From the NCBI GenBank assembly GCA_030041195.1, contig JASHOI010000012.1, positions 1-5,132 of the forward strand: a stretch of DNA of 5,132 bases, read 5' to 3'. The notes under the pieces were generated by a model. It had not been told where the DNA came from. It did no database searches and saw nothing but the letters and a program-made list of their open reading frames with translations. Within the stretch, counting starts at the first letter, position 1. Each line of letters starts with the position of its first letter. This document shows positions 1 through 5,132 of this stretch, piece by piece. Source of the DNA: Streptosporangiaceae bacterium. Its GTDB lineage: Bacteria > Actinomycetota > Actinomycetes > Streptosporangiales > Streptosporangiaceae. A program made the translations under genes and the position numbers.

Positions 1-160
1 GGTCCGCCGGTGCCGGGACGACCGGCGCACGGGGGGACGGCGGGGCCGGGGCGAGGGCCGCCCGCTGGGGCGCCGGGGAACTCGCTCCGGCCGGCGTGTG
101 CGCCGGAGGAGCGGCCGTGGCTGCGGTGAACCCGGACGGGCTACCCGGCTCGTGATTCAC
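1..160 (-). CDS. Probable divergent gene, N-terminal fragment with Pro/Ala-rich tail (product unknown)
   Basis: A minus-strand frame opens with GTG at 160-158 and stays open for 53 codons to the left edge, so only an N-terminus is visible. It is preceded by a purine-rich ribosome binding site, AGGTGGAG, at 177-170 with a 9-base spacer. An in-frame GTG at 175-173 is less likely because it lies inside that site. The peptide begins V-N-H-E-P-G-S-P and has 29 Pro or Ala among 53 residues, with no hydrophobic segment. Such disordered tails are common before the first membrane helix or catalytic domain of actinobacterial envelope proteins. About 83% of third codon positions are G or C, but the other two positions are nearly as GC-rich, so codon bias does not settle the frame. 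In M. tuberculosis the methyltransferase Rv0224c is divergent from the glycosyltransferase Rv0225, so a glycosyltransferase is a reasonable guess, but nothing visible proves it. The rightward frames through 1-153 are low-complexity and end in stops at 127-129 and 153-155; a rightward gene ending here is the main alternative. Confidence 0.4.
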   Translation of the reverse strand, partial: MNHEPGSPSGFTAATAAPPAHTPAGASSPAPQRAALAPAPPSPRAPVVPAPAD

Positions 161-175
161 GCGACCACGCTCCAC

Positions 176-200
176 CTCTGGTTGCGACACCGCACCAGAG
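176..200. repeat. Hairpin-forming inverted repeat in the divergent intergenic region
   Basis: CTCTGGT at 176-182 is the exact reverse complement of ACCAGAG at 194-200. Inside it GCG (184-186) pairs with CGC (191-193) around an ACAC loop (187-190), with T183 as a single bulge. The result is a 10-bp stem with a 4-base loop. Read leftward, it sits directly against the ribosome binding site (177-170) of the proposed minus-strand gene and overlaps it by two bases. No T-run follows on either strand, so it does not look like a rho-independent terminator. It could be a leader hairpin affecting leftward translation or a protein-binding dyad; the sequence does not distinguish these. Confidence 0.5.
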
Positions 201-226
201 CTATCATTACTCGCAGGTAATGTCTA
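198..226 (-). promoter_or_regulatory. Candidate promoter for the divergent minus-strand gene
   Basis: On the minus strand TAGACA (226-221) matches five of six bases of the TTGACA -35 consensus. It is followed by a 17-base spacer and TAGCTC (203-198), a weak -10 that keeps only the initial TA. Transcription would start near 190, about 30 bases before the proposed GTG at 160. The relatively AT-rich context and the correct spacing are the support. The poor -10 and the lack of any start-site data keep this tentative. Confidence 0.25.
205..222. promoter_or_regulatory. Operator-like dyad CATTAC-N6-GTAATG
   Basis: CATTAC (205-210) and GTAATG (217-222) are perfect inverted half-sites separated by six bases (TCGCAG). 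The symmetry and size suit a dimeric repressor of the TetR or GntR kind, although no regulator can be named. The dyad falls almost exactly in the 17-base spacer of the candidate leftward promoter and lies about 6 bases upstream of the candidate rightward -35, so a bound protein could affect both genes. A further GGTAAT occurs at 250-255, repeating the 216-221 sequence. This is a pattern-based call only. Confidence 0.4.
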
Positions 227-227
227 C

Positions 228-257
228 CGGACAATGGAGCATAAGGTCTGGTAATTT
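228..257 (+). promoter_or_regulatory. Weak candidate promoter for the methyltransferase-AftD operon
   Basis: CGGACA (228-233), which keeps the GACA part of a -35, is followed after 18 bases by TAATTT (252-257), which fits the loose actinobacterial TANNNT -10. Transcription would begin near 264 and give a leader of about 150 bases before the ATG at 414. TAAGGT at 242-247 is an alternative -10 without a convincing -35. The main support is that this is the most AT-rich stretch upstream of the operon. Confidence 0.2.
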
Positions 258-305
258 CGACAAGTCGCTGATGTCCGGCCCAGGGGCATCCTGACGGTGG
301 TTCCT

Positions 306-323
306 GGCACGTTCCGGCGTGCC
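306..323. repeat. Inverted repeat GGCACG-N6-CGTGCC in the operon leader
   Basis: GGCACG (306-311) and CGTGCC (318-323) are exact reverse complements around a six-base loop (TTCCGG). If transcription starts near 264 this would form a stable GC-rich hairpin in the 5' leader of the methyltransferase mRNA. No T-run follows, so it is not an obvious terminator. Chance occurrence is quite possible at this GC content. Confidence 0.35.
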
Positions 324-336
324 GCGAGCCAATTTC

Positions 337-371
337 CCGATGGCGCCCTAGTGGCGGGGGCTGGCCATCGG
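337..371. repeat. 8-bp inverted repeat in the operon leader
   Basis: CCGATGGC (337-344) is exactly complementary to GCCATCGG (364-371) with 19 bases between the arms. A shorter alternative pairing, CGCC (344-347) with GGCG (353-356), lies partly within it. It follows the 306-323 dyad, so the leader may fold into two adjacent stems that end about 30 bases before the ribosome binding site. No known riboswitch consensus was recognised. Confidence 0.3.
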
Positions 372-402
372 TGTGCAGGAGAGCGCGCAAAACACGCAAT
401 CC

Positions 403-408
403 AAAGGA
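403..408 (+). promoter_or_regulatory. Ribosome binding site that fixes the methyltransferase start
   Basis: AAAGGA lies five bases before the ATG at 414. The frame is open further upstream to a GTG at 297, which has no comparable site, and the 39 extra residues it would add resemble nothing recognised. This site is the main reason for choosing 414. Confidence 0.7.
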
Positions 409-413
409 CCTCG

Positions 414-1220
414 ATGAGCCTGCTGCCACCGCCAGTCAGCCGATCCTCGACGCCGGCCGGGCCCGGCCAGCGCCCGGAGCCGTTAAGAACCTGGCGACGG
501 CACCGGGGCCTGCTCAGGTCGGTGCGCCTGTACCGGCTGTTCCGTAAGGAGCAGACCGACCCGGAGAGCTTCTACACGGGCCTCGCCGAGGACACCGTGT
601 GCCAGATCGAGGACTACTTCGACCTGAACGGCTGCACGGTCGTTGACGTCGGCGGCGGGCCCGGGCACTTCACCGAGGCGCTGCAGCAGCGCGGCGCGCG
701 CTGCTTCCTGTTCGAGCCGGACTCCGCGGAGATGCTCAGCCGCGGCGCTGCTCCGTCCGGCGCCGTGATCGCCGACGGCTACTGGCTGCCGGTGCGCGAC
801 GGCGGGGCCGACCTGTGCCTGTCGTCCAACGTGCTCGAGCACGTCAGGGACCCGCTTGGGCTGATCGACGAAATGGTCCGCGCCACCAGGCCCGGCGGGC
901 TCATCTACCTCGCGTTCTGCAACTGGTATTCCCCGCACGGCGGGCACGAGATGTCGCCGTGGCACTACCTTGGCTCCCGGTTCGCCGAACGCCGCTACAT
1001 CCGCCGGAATGGCCGCCCGCCGAAGAACCGCTGCGGCAGCACCCTTTTCCCGGTGCACGTGGGCGCCGTTCTGCGGCTGGTGAGATCGCGTGCCGACATC
1101 CGCATCGTCGACGCGCTGCCGCGCTATTACCCGCGCTGGTGCCGGGCGATCGTGCGGATCCCCGGGCTGCGCGAGATCGCGACCTGGAACCTCGCGCTGA
1201 TCCTGAGGCGTATCGAGTGA
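414..1220 (+). CDS. Class I SAM-dependent methyltransferase (Rv0224c-like), acceptor unknown
   Basis: This encodes a 268-residue protein that should transfer a methyl group from S-adenosylmethionine to an unidentified acceptor. The Rossmann-fold signature is clear. Motif I is VVDVGGGPG at residues 76-84, the acidic end of strand 2 is FEPD at 100-103 (E101 expected to bind the SAM ribose), LSSNVLEHV is at 136-144, and RPGG is at 159-162. The segment at 174-186 (P-H-G-G-H-E-M...H-Y-L-G) and the PRYYPRW stretch at 236-242 recall M. tuberculosis Rv0224c (about 254 residues), from memory and not by search. There is no signal peptide or membrane helix, so it is probably cytoplasmic or membrane-associated. 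The first 30 residues are Pro/Arg-rich and poorly conserved in this family. Codon 24 is TTA followed by AGA, both rare here. The start at 414 rests on AAAGGA five bases upstream. The stop overlaps the GTG of the next gene (GTGA), implying translational coupling. Methylation of an envelope glycan, lipid carrier or precursor is an inference from that neighbour. Confidence 0.93.
   Translation: MSLLPPPVSRSSTPAGPGQRPEPLRTWRRHRGLLRSVRLYRLFRKEQTDPESFYTGLAEDTVCQIEDYFDLNGCTVVDVGGGPGHFTEALQQRGARCFLFEPDSAEMLSRGAAPSGAVIADGYWLPVRDGGADLCLSSNVLEHVRDPLGLIDEMVRATRPGGLIYLAFCNWYSPHGGHEMSPWHYLGSRFAERRYIRRNGRPPKNRCGSTLFPVHVGAVLRLVRSRADIRIVDALPRYYPRWCRAIVRIPGLREIATWNLALILRRIE
1204..1208 (+). promoter_or_regulatory. 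Ribosome binding site for the AftD-like gene, inside the methyltransferase
   Basis: TGAGG lies eight bases before the GTG at 1217 and within the last codons of the methyltransferase. With the GTGA stop-start overlap it supports 1217 as the start and suggests re-initiation by ribosomes finishing the upstream gene. Confidence 0.55.
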
Positions 1221-4200
1221 CCGCACCGGCCATCCCCGGGCCGCCCGCTCGTCCCGCTCATCCCGATGCCCGGCCGCTCACCCCGCGGCCAAGCGGCACC
1301 GGGTACACCCGGCCGGAGCCCGAGGCCGGCGCGGGGCGCCGGCGCCGGTGGCCCGCTGCGAGCTGGCGCTGGTCCCTGCTGGTCTGGCTGGCCGCCCTGA
1401 TCGTCCTGCTCGCGAACGACCCGGGCCGGATGATCTTCGATACCAAGCTCGGCGTTGACATCAACGCGGCCGAGTTCATCGAGCGCCTGTGGCCGCTGTG
1501 GAATCCGCGCGAGTGGTTCGGCACGCTGCAGAACCAGTACATCGGCTATGCGATCCCGATGGCCCCGTTCTTCCTGCTCGGCCAGGTCCTGCGGGTGCCC
1601 GTGTGGGTGATCGAGCGGCTGTGGCTGTCGCTGCTGATCGCCGCCGGGTTCTGGGGCGTGACCAAGCTCGCCACCAGGCTGCGGATCGGCTCCGACGCGT
1701 CCAGGCTGCTGGCCGGCATCGTGTTCATGCTGTGGCCCACGTTCACGATCGTGATCGGGTCGACGTCGGCCGCTGCGCTGCCGGGCCTGCTCGCGCCGTG
1801 GGCCGTGCTGCCCCTGGCCACGGCGCTGCAGGAGCGCCGGTCCGTGGCCACCGGCTGCGCTCGCTCCGGCATCGCGATCGCGCTGATGGGCGGCGTGAAC
1901 GCGGTGTCCACGATCTGCGCGCTGGTGGCGCCCGCCGTGTACCTGCTGACGCACACCCGCGGCAGGCAGCGGGTCAAGACCTGCCTGCTGTGGGCCACCG
2001 CGGTCGCCGCCGCGACCGCGTGGTGGGCCGTGCCGCTGCTGCTGCAGGGCCGCTACTCGTTCAACTTCCTGCCGTTCGTCGAGCAGGCGAACACCACCAC
2101 CAAGACGATGTCCGCCGACGCGTTCCTGCGCGGCACCGGCAACTGGACCGCCTACCTCGACCTCGCCACCCCGTGGCTGTCGGCGGGCTGGGCGATGGTG
2201 GCCAACCCGGCCGCGATCGCCGCTTCGGCGGCCGCGGCCGCCGTCGGCCTGGCCGGCCTGGCCAGGCGCGACATGCCCGAGCAGCTGTGGCTGCGGCTGT
2301 GCGTCGGCCTCGCCGCTGCGGCAGCGCTGGCCGGCTACGCCGGCGCGTTCGGCGGGCCGCTGCACGGGATCGTGCAGATCCTGCTCAACGGGACCCTCGC
2401 CCCGTTCCGCAACGTCAGCAAGCTCGAGCCGGTCGTCGCGCTGGCGCTCGTGCTCGGCATCGCGCACGTGTGCGCCGGGCTCAGCCGGCGCACGCTGCCA
2501 GCGCCACGCGGTTCCCGGCACCTGGCGGCGGGGGTCGTCGCGGCGCCGCTGACCGCGCTGTGCCTGGCCGGCCTCGCGCTGCCGTACCTGACCGGCCAGA
2601 TCCTGCAGCCCGGCTCGTTCACCAGCGTGCCCCGGTACTGGTACCAGGTGGCCGGCTTCCTCGCCGCGCACTCGCCGAACCAGACCGCGCTCGTGGTGCC
2701 GGCCGACAACCACGGCCTGTATCTGTGGGGCGATCCGATCGATGAACCGCTCGAGCCGCTGGCCAGCTCGCCCTGGGTGGAGCGCAGTCTGGTTCCGTAC
2801 GGCGGGGCCGGGTCGCAGGTCTTCCTGGACACCGCCGAGACCGCGTTCGAGTCCGGCCAGGACGTCCCCGGGCTGGCCGCTTACCTGGCCCGGGGCGGCA
2901 TCCGGTACGTGGTCGTGCGCAACGACCTCAGCCCGGACCAGCTCGGCTACACCTCGCCGCACACCGTGCTGCAGACGCTGGCCCTGTCCGGGTTCAGCCG
3001 GGTCGCCTCGTTCGGCCCGATGATCACCGGCGAGCAGACCAATCCCGCCACCGCCCACCAGGTGCAGGTCTACCTGCCGCGGTACCCGGCGGTCGAGGTG
3101 TTCCAGGCATCCAGCGCCGCCGAGCGGCCGTCCTCGCCGGCCGTCGCGCTGCCGGTCAGCGACACCGAGCTGGTCAGCGGCGGCCCGGACTCGCTGCTGC
3201 AGCTCGCCGGGCAGGGCCTGCTCGGCGACCAGGCCGCGGTGATCGCCGGCGACAAGCTGGCCGGCCGGCCGGCGCTGTGGGCGGTCACCGACGGGCAGCG
3301 CCGCCAGGACACCGCGTTCGGGCTGATCAACGCCAACACGTCGGTCACCTACACGGCCACCGAGACCAACCCGGCCGACGACCCGCTCGGCGGGGGCGGC
3401 GGCCCGCCGCGCCAGATCCTGCCGGTGGCGGCGGCCGGCCATCAGACCGTCGCCGTGCTGTCCGGCGCGGCCAGCGTCACCGCGTCCTCCTACGGCTCGT
3501 GGCTCAGCTACCAGCCGCAGTACGACCCGGTCAACGCGTTCGACGGCAACAGCGCCACCGCGTGGGCTGAAGGCAGCCCGGAGACGCCCGTCGGCCAGTG
3601 GATCCAGATCACCTTCGACCGCACCCTGGACCTGCCGTCGAGCATCGGCGTCCAGCTGCTCGACGACGGGTTCAGCCGGTCCATCGCGAACGAGCTCACG
3701 GTGAGCACCGCCAACGGCAGCGTCAGCACCGCGACCACGCCGACCAACGCCACCCAGCAGCTCGCCGTGCGGCCGGGCCCAACCCGGTGGCTGCGGATCA
3801 CGATCACCGGGGCCAGCAACGTCATCGCCGGCAACCCCGGCGCCGGCATCAGGGACGTGCTGATCCCCGGCGTCCGGGTGACTCGCTATCTGAAGCCGGC
3901 CGAAGACAGCGCGGCGGGCGAGACGGCGCAGGCCGTGGCGTTCTCGTTCCATCAGTCGGCGCCGGCTCCGGCAGGCGTGGCCGACCGCGCGGCGACCGAG
4001 CCGCTGGCCCGGATCTTCACCCTGCCGGTGCCGCTGCGGCTCCGGGTGACCGCGTCGGCCGTGGCGCAGCCGAGCGCCGGGCTGGACACCCTGCTGGGCA
4101 AGCTCGCGCGGCCGGGCAAGTCGGCCCTGCTGGTGAGCGCGAGCTCCACCTGGGGCGACCTGCCGGACTTCGGGCCGGACAACCTGTTCAACCCGAAGAG

Positions 4201-5132
4201 CACGACGCCGTGGATATCCGGGTCGTCGGATCCCGTGATCAGCGTGAGCTGGCACGGTAACCGGCGGATCTCCGAGATCGTGGTGCAGCCCGCCTACGGT
4301 TTCGCCGCCGCGCCGACGAAGATCAAGGTCACCAGCCCCTCCGGCACCCGGGAGGCCACGATCGGCCTGGGCGGCGTGGCCACGCTGACCCCGGCGCTGA
4401 CCACCAGCCAGATCGACGTGACCTTTCCCGGCTGGGCATCCGACGTCCAGCCGGGGACCTCGTCCGGGCAGCCGGTGCTCGGGCTGGCCAAGCTGTCGAT
4501 CCCGGCCCTGTCCGGGCTGCACCTGGCCACTGTCGATTCCGCGGCCAAGTTCAGCCTGGCCTGCGGCAGCGGGCCGACCATCAGCCTGGACGGGCACGAC
4601 CTCGCGACCGCGGTCAGCGGAACCGTCGGCGAGCTGGCCGAAGGCCTGCCGGTCGACGTACGGACATGCACCCGAGGTTCCTCGGTCACGCTCGGCAGCG
4701 GGCAGCACCGGCTGTACGTGGCCTCCGGGCTGTTCACGATGACCGACGTGGCGCTGCGGTCGGTCGCGGACTCGCCAGCGGCTAAGGCCCCGCACGCGCG
4801 CACGCTCCGCGTGCTCGGCTGGCAGCCGGACAGCCGCACGGTCCGGATCGGCCCGGGCGCCGAGACCTACGTCGAGGTGCACCAGAACGCCAACCCCGGA
4901 TGGGAGGCCACGCTGGACGGGCACCGGCTGGCCTCGGCGACGCTGGACGGCTGGCAGCAGGGCTTCATCGTGCCGGCCGGCGCCGGCGGCGTGATCACCA
5001 TGACGTTCGCGCCCGCGACCTGGTACCACATCGGGCTCGCGCTGGCCGCCCTGGCCCTCATCGGCATGGTCGCGGTCGCCGCGGGATGGCGGCGGTGGAT
5101 GTCCTACGTGATCCCCGCGTTCTTCTTCGTGG
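1217..5132 (+). CDS. aftD: AftD-like alpha-(1->3)-arabinofuranosyltransferase (DUF3367 family), 3' end beyond the window
   Basis: The frame is open from GTG 1217 to the right edge: 1305 residues, against about 1400 for mycobacterial AftD, so roughly 100 C-terminal residues are missing. AftD is a GT-C integral membrane enzyme that transfers arabinofuranose from decaprenylphosphoryl-arabinose to cell-wall arabinan on the outer face of the membrane. A Pro-rich cytoplasmic tail ending in RRRR (41-44) precedes a first helix at about 51-67. About ten more hydrophobic segments follow to about 459. The first outside loop holds D75 (F-D-T-K-L), the usual place of the GT-C catalytic acid. E289 (P-F-V-E-Q) and the conserved F-R-N-V-S-K at 397-402 match residues considered important in the family. 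The extracytoplasmic part (about 460-1270) contains two beta-sandwich, carbohydrate-binding-like regions at about 752-890 (discoidin-like, with A-F-D-G-N at 774-778) and 974-1095. A Gly-rich linker lies at 725-729. Helices resume at about 1271-1290. C1116 and C1151 are the only ectodomain cysteines. Family assignment is firm; exact linkage and acceptor are inferred, and in an organism without mycobacterial arabinan they may differ. Confidence 0.92.
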   Translation, partial: MTAPAIPGPPARPAHPDARPLTPRPSGTGYTRPEPEAGAGRRRRWPAASWRWSLLVWLAALIVLLANDPGRMIFDTKLGVDINAAEFIERLWPLWNPREWFGTLQNQYIGYAIPMAPFFLLGQVLRVPVWVIERLWLSLLIAAGFWGVTKLATRLRIGSDASRLLAGIVFMLWPTFTIVIGSTSAAALPGLLAPWAVLPLATALQERRSVATGCARSGIAIALMGGVNAVSTICALVAPAVYLLTHTRGRQRVKTCLLWATAVAAATAWWAVPLLLQGRYSFNFLPFVEQANTTTKTMSADAFLRGTGNWTAYLDLATPWLSAGWAMVANPAAIAASAAAAAVGLAGLARRDMPEQLWLRLCVGLAAAAALAGYAGAFGGPLHGIVQILLNGTLAPFRNVSKLEPVVALALVLGIAHVCAGLSRRTLPAPRGSRHLAAGVVAAPLTALCLAGLALPYLTGQILQPGSFTSVPRYWYQVAGFLAAHSPNQTALVVPADNHGLYLWGDPIDEPLEPLASSPWVERSLVPYGGAGSQVFLDTAETAFESGQDVPGLAAYLARGGIRYVVVRNDLSPDQLGYTSPHTVLQTLALSGFSRVASFGPMITGEQTNPATAHQVQVYLPRYPAVEVFQASSAAERPSSPAVALPVSDTELVSGGPDSLLQLAGQGLLGDQAAVIAGDKLAGRPALWAVTDGQRRQDTAFGLINANTSVTYTATETNPADDPLGGGGGPPRQILPVAAAGHQTVAVLSGAASVTASSYGSWLSYQPQYDPVNAFDGNSATAWAEGSPETPVGQWIQITFDRTLDLPSSIGVQLLDDGFSRSIANELTVSTANGSVSTATTPTNATQQLAVRPGPTRWLRITITGASNVIAGNPGAGIRDVLIPGVRVTRYLKPAEDSAAGETAQAVAFSFHQSAPAPAGVADRAATEPLARIFTLPVPLRLRVTASAVAQPSAGLDTLLGKLARPGKSALLVSASSTWGDLPDFGPDNLFNPKSTTPWISGSSDPVISVSWHGNRRISEIVVQPAYGFAAAPTKIKVTSPSGTREATIGLGGVATLTPALTTSQIDVTFPGWASDVQPGTSSGQPVLGLAKLSIPALSGLHLATVDSAAKFSLACGSGPTISLDGHDLATAVSGTVGELAEGLPVDVRTCTRGSSVTLGSGQHRLYVASGLFTMTDVALRSVADSPAAKAPHARTLRVLGWQPDSRTVRIGPGAETYVEVHQNANPGWEATLDGHRLASATLDGWQQGFIVPAGAGGVITMTFAPATWYHIGLALAALALIGMVAVAAGWRRWMSYVIPAFFFV

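Noticed and set aside
176..200. Rho-independent terminator at the intergenic hairpin
   Set aside because: No T-run follows the stem on either strand, and its position between divergent starts does not suit a terminator.
297..413. N-terminal extension of the methyltransferase from GTG 297
   Set aside because: There is no ribosome binding site before 297, the extra residues match nothing recognised, and ATG 414 has a well-placed AAAGGA.
157..429. A 90-codon minus-strand frame across the intergenic region
   Set aside because: It runs through the AT-richer control region and over the methyltransferase start, has no recognisable domain, and its codon use does not resemble the real genes.
483..1226. 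A 247-codon minus-strand frame opposite the methyltransferase
   Set aside because: This is also a codon-aligned shadow; it ends exactly at the complement of the TTA codon at 483-485. The sense strand carries clear methyltransferase motifs.
1489..2745. A 418-codon plus-strand frame and smaller plus-strand frames at 2742-3023, 3277-3570 and 3598-4260
   Set aside because: They are out-of-frame readings of the AftD-like gene. Their products are Arg/Ala/Gly-rich with no domains, and the continuous frame from 1217 explains the same DNA without frameshifts.
3250..3275. GGCCGGCCGG-type palindromes within the AftD-like gene
   Set aside because: These are expected from Ala/Gly codons at high GC and lie inside a well-supported coding frame.
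1127..5029. A 1300-codon open frame on the minus strand opposite the AftD-like gene
   Set aside because: It is codon-aligned with the sense gene, so its stops would be sense codons TTA, CTA or TCA, which this GC-rich gene avoids. The translation is Arg/Gly/Gln-rich low complexity with no domain, while the sense strand gives a recognisable membrane enzyme.

Overview
The window comes from a very GC-rich genome: GC-dominated third codon positions, GTG starts, Ala/Gly/Pro-rich proteins and almost no TTA, CTA or TCA codons. Gene content points to the Actinomycetota. The two plus-strand proteins resemble Mycobacterium tuberculosis Rv0224c (a SAM-dependent methyltransferase) and Rv0236c (AftD), as recalled from family knowledge without a search. 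The sequence alone cannot say whether the organism makes mycolic acids; AftD-like (DUF3367) proteins also occur in actinomycetes that do not.

Layout. Positions 1-160 probably carry the start of a divergent minus-strand gene, seen only as a Pro/Ala-rich N-terminus that runs off the left edge. Positions 161-413 are a divergent intergenic region, visibly richer in A and T between about 156 and 270. It holds several inverted repeats: a hairpin at 176-200, an operator-like dyad at 205-222, and two dyads at 306-323 and 337-371 in what would be the leader of the rightward genes. Positions 414-1220 encode a class I methyltransferase. Positions 1217-5132 encode a very large membrane glycosyltransferase of the AftD/DUF3367 family, cut off by the right edge after 1305 codons.

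The two rightward genes share a 4-base GTGA overlap, so they are almost certainly one transcript with coupled translation. AftD-type enzymes are GT-C transferases that use decaprenylphosphoryl-arabinose (DPA) to add arabinofuranose to cell-envelope glycans outside the membrane. The methyltransferase is soluble by sequence and its acceptor is unknown; the coupling suggests it acts on an envelope glycan, its lipid carrier or a precursor. The only TTA codon in the two genes is methyltransferase codon 24, which could make the operon dependent on the rare leucyl tRNA if the organism has bldA-like control.

No tRNA, rRNA, CRISPR array, mobile element or rho-independent terminator was seen. The window looks like core cell-envelope chromosome rather than accessory DNA. 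The points of interest are the control region, the tight gene pairing and the ectodomain of the large enzyme.
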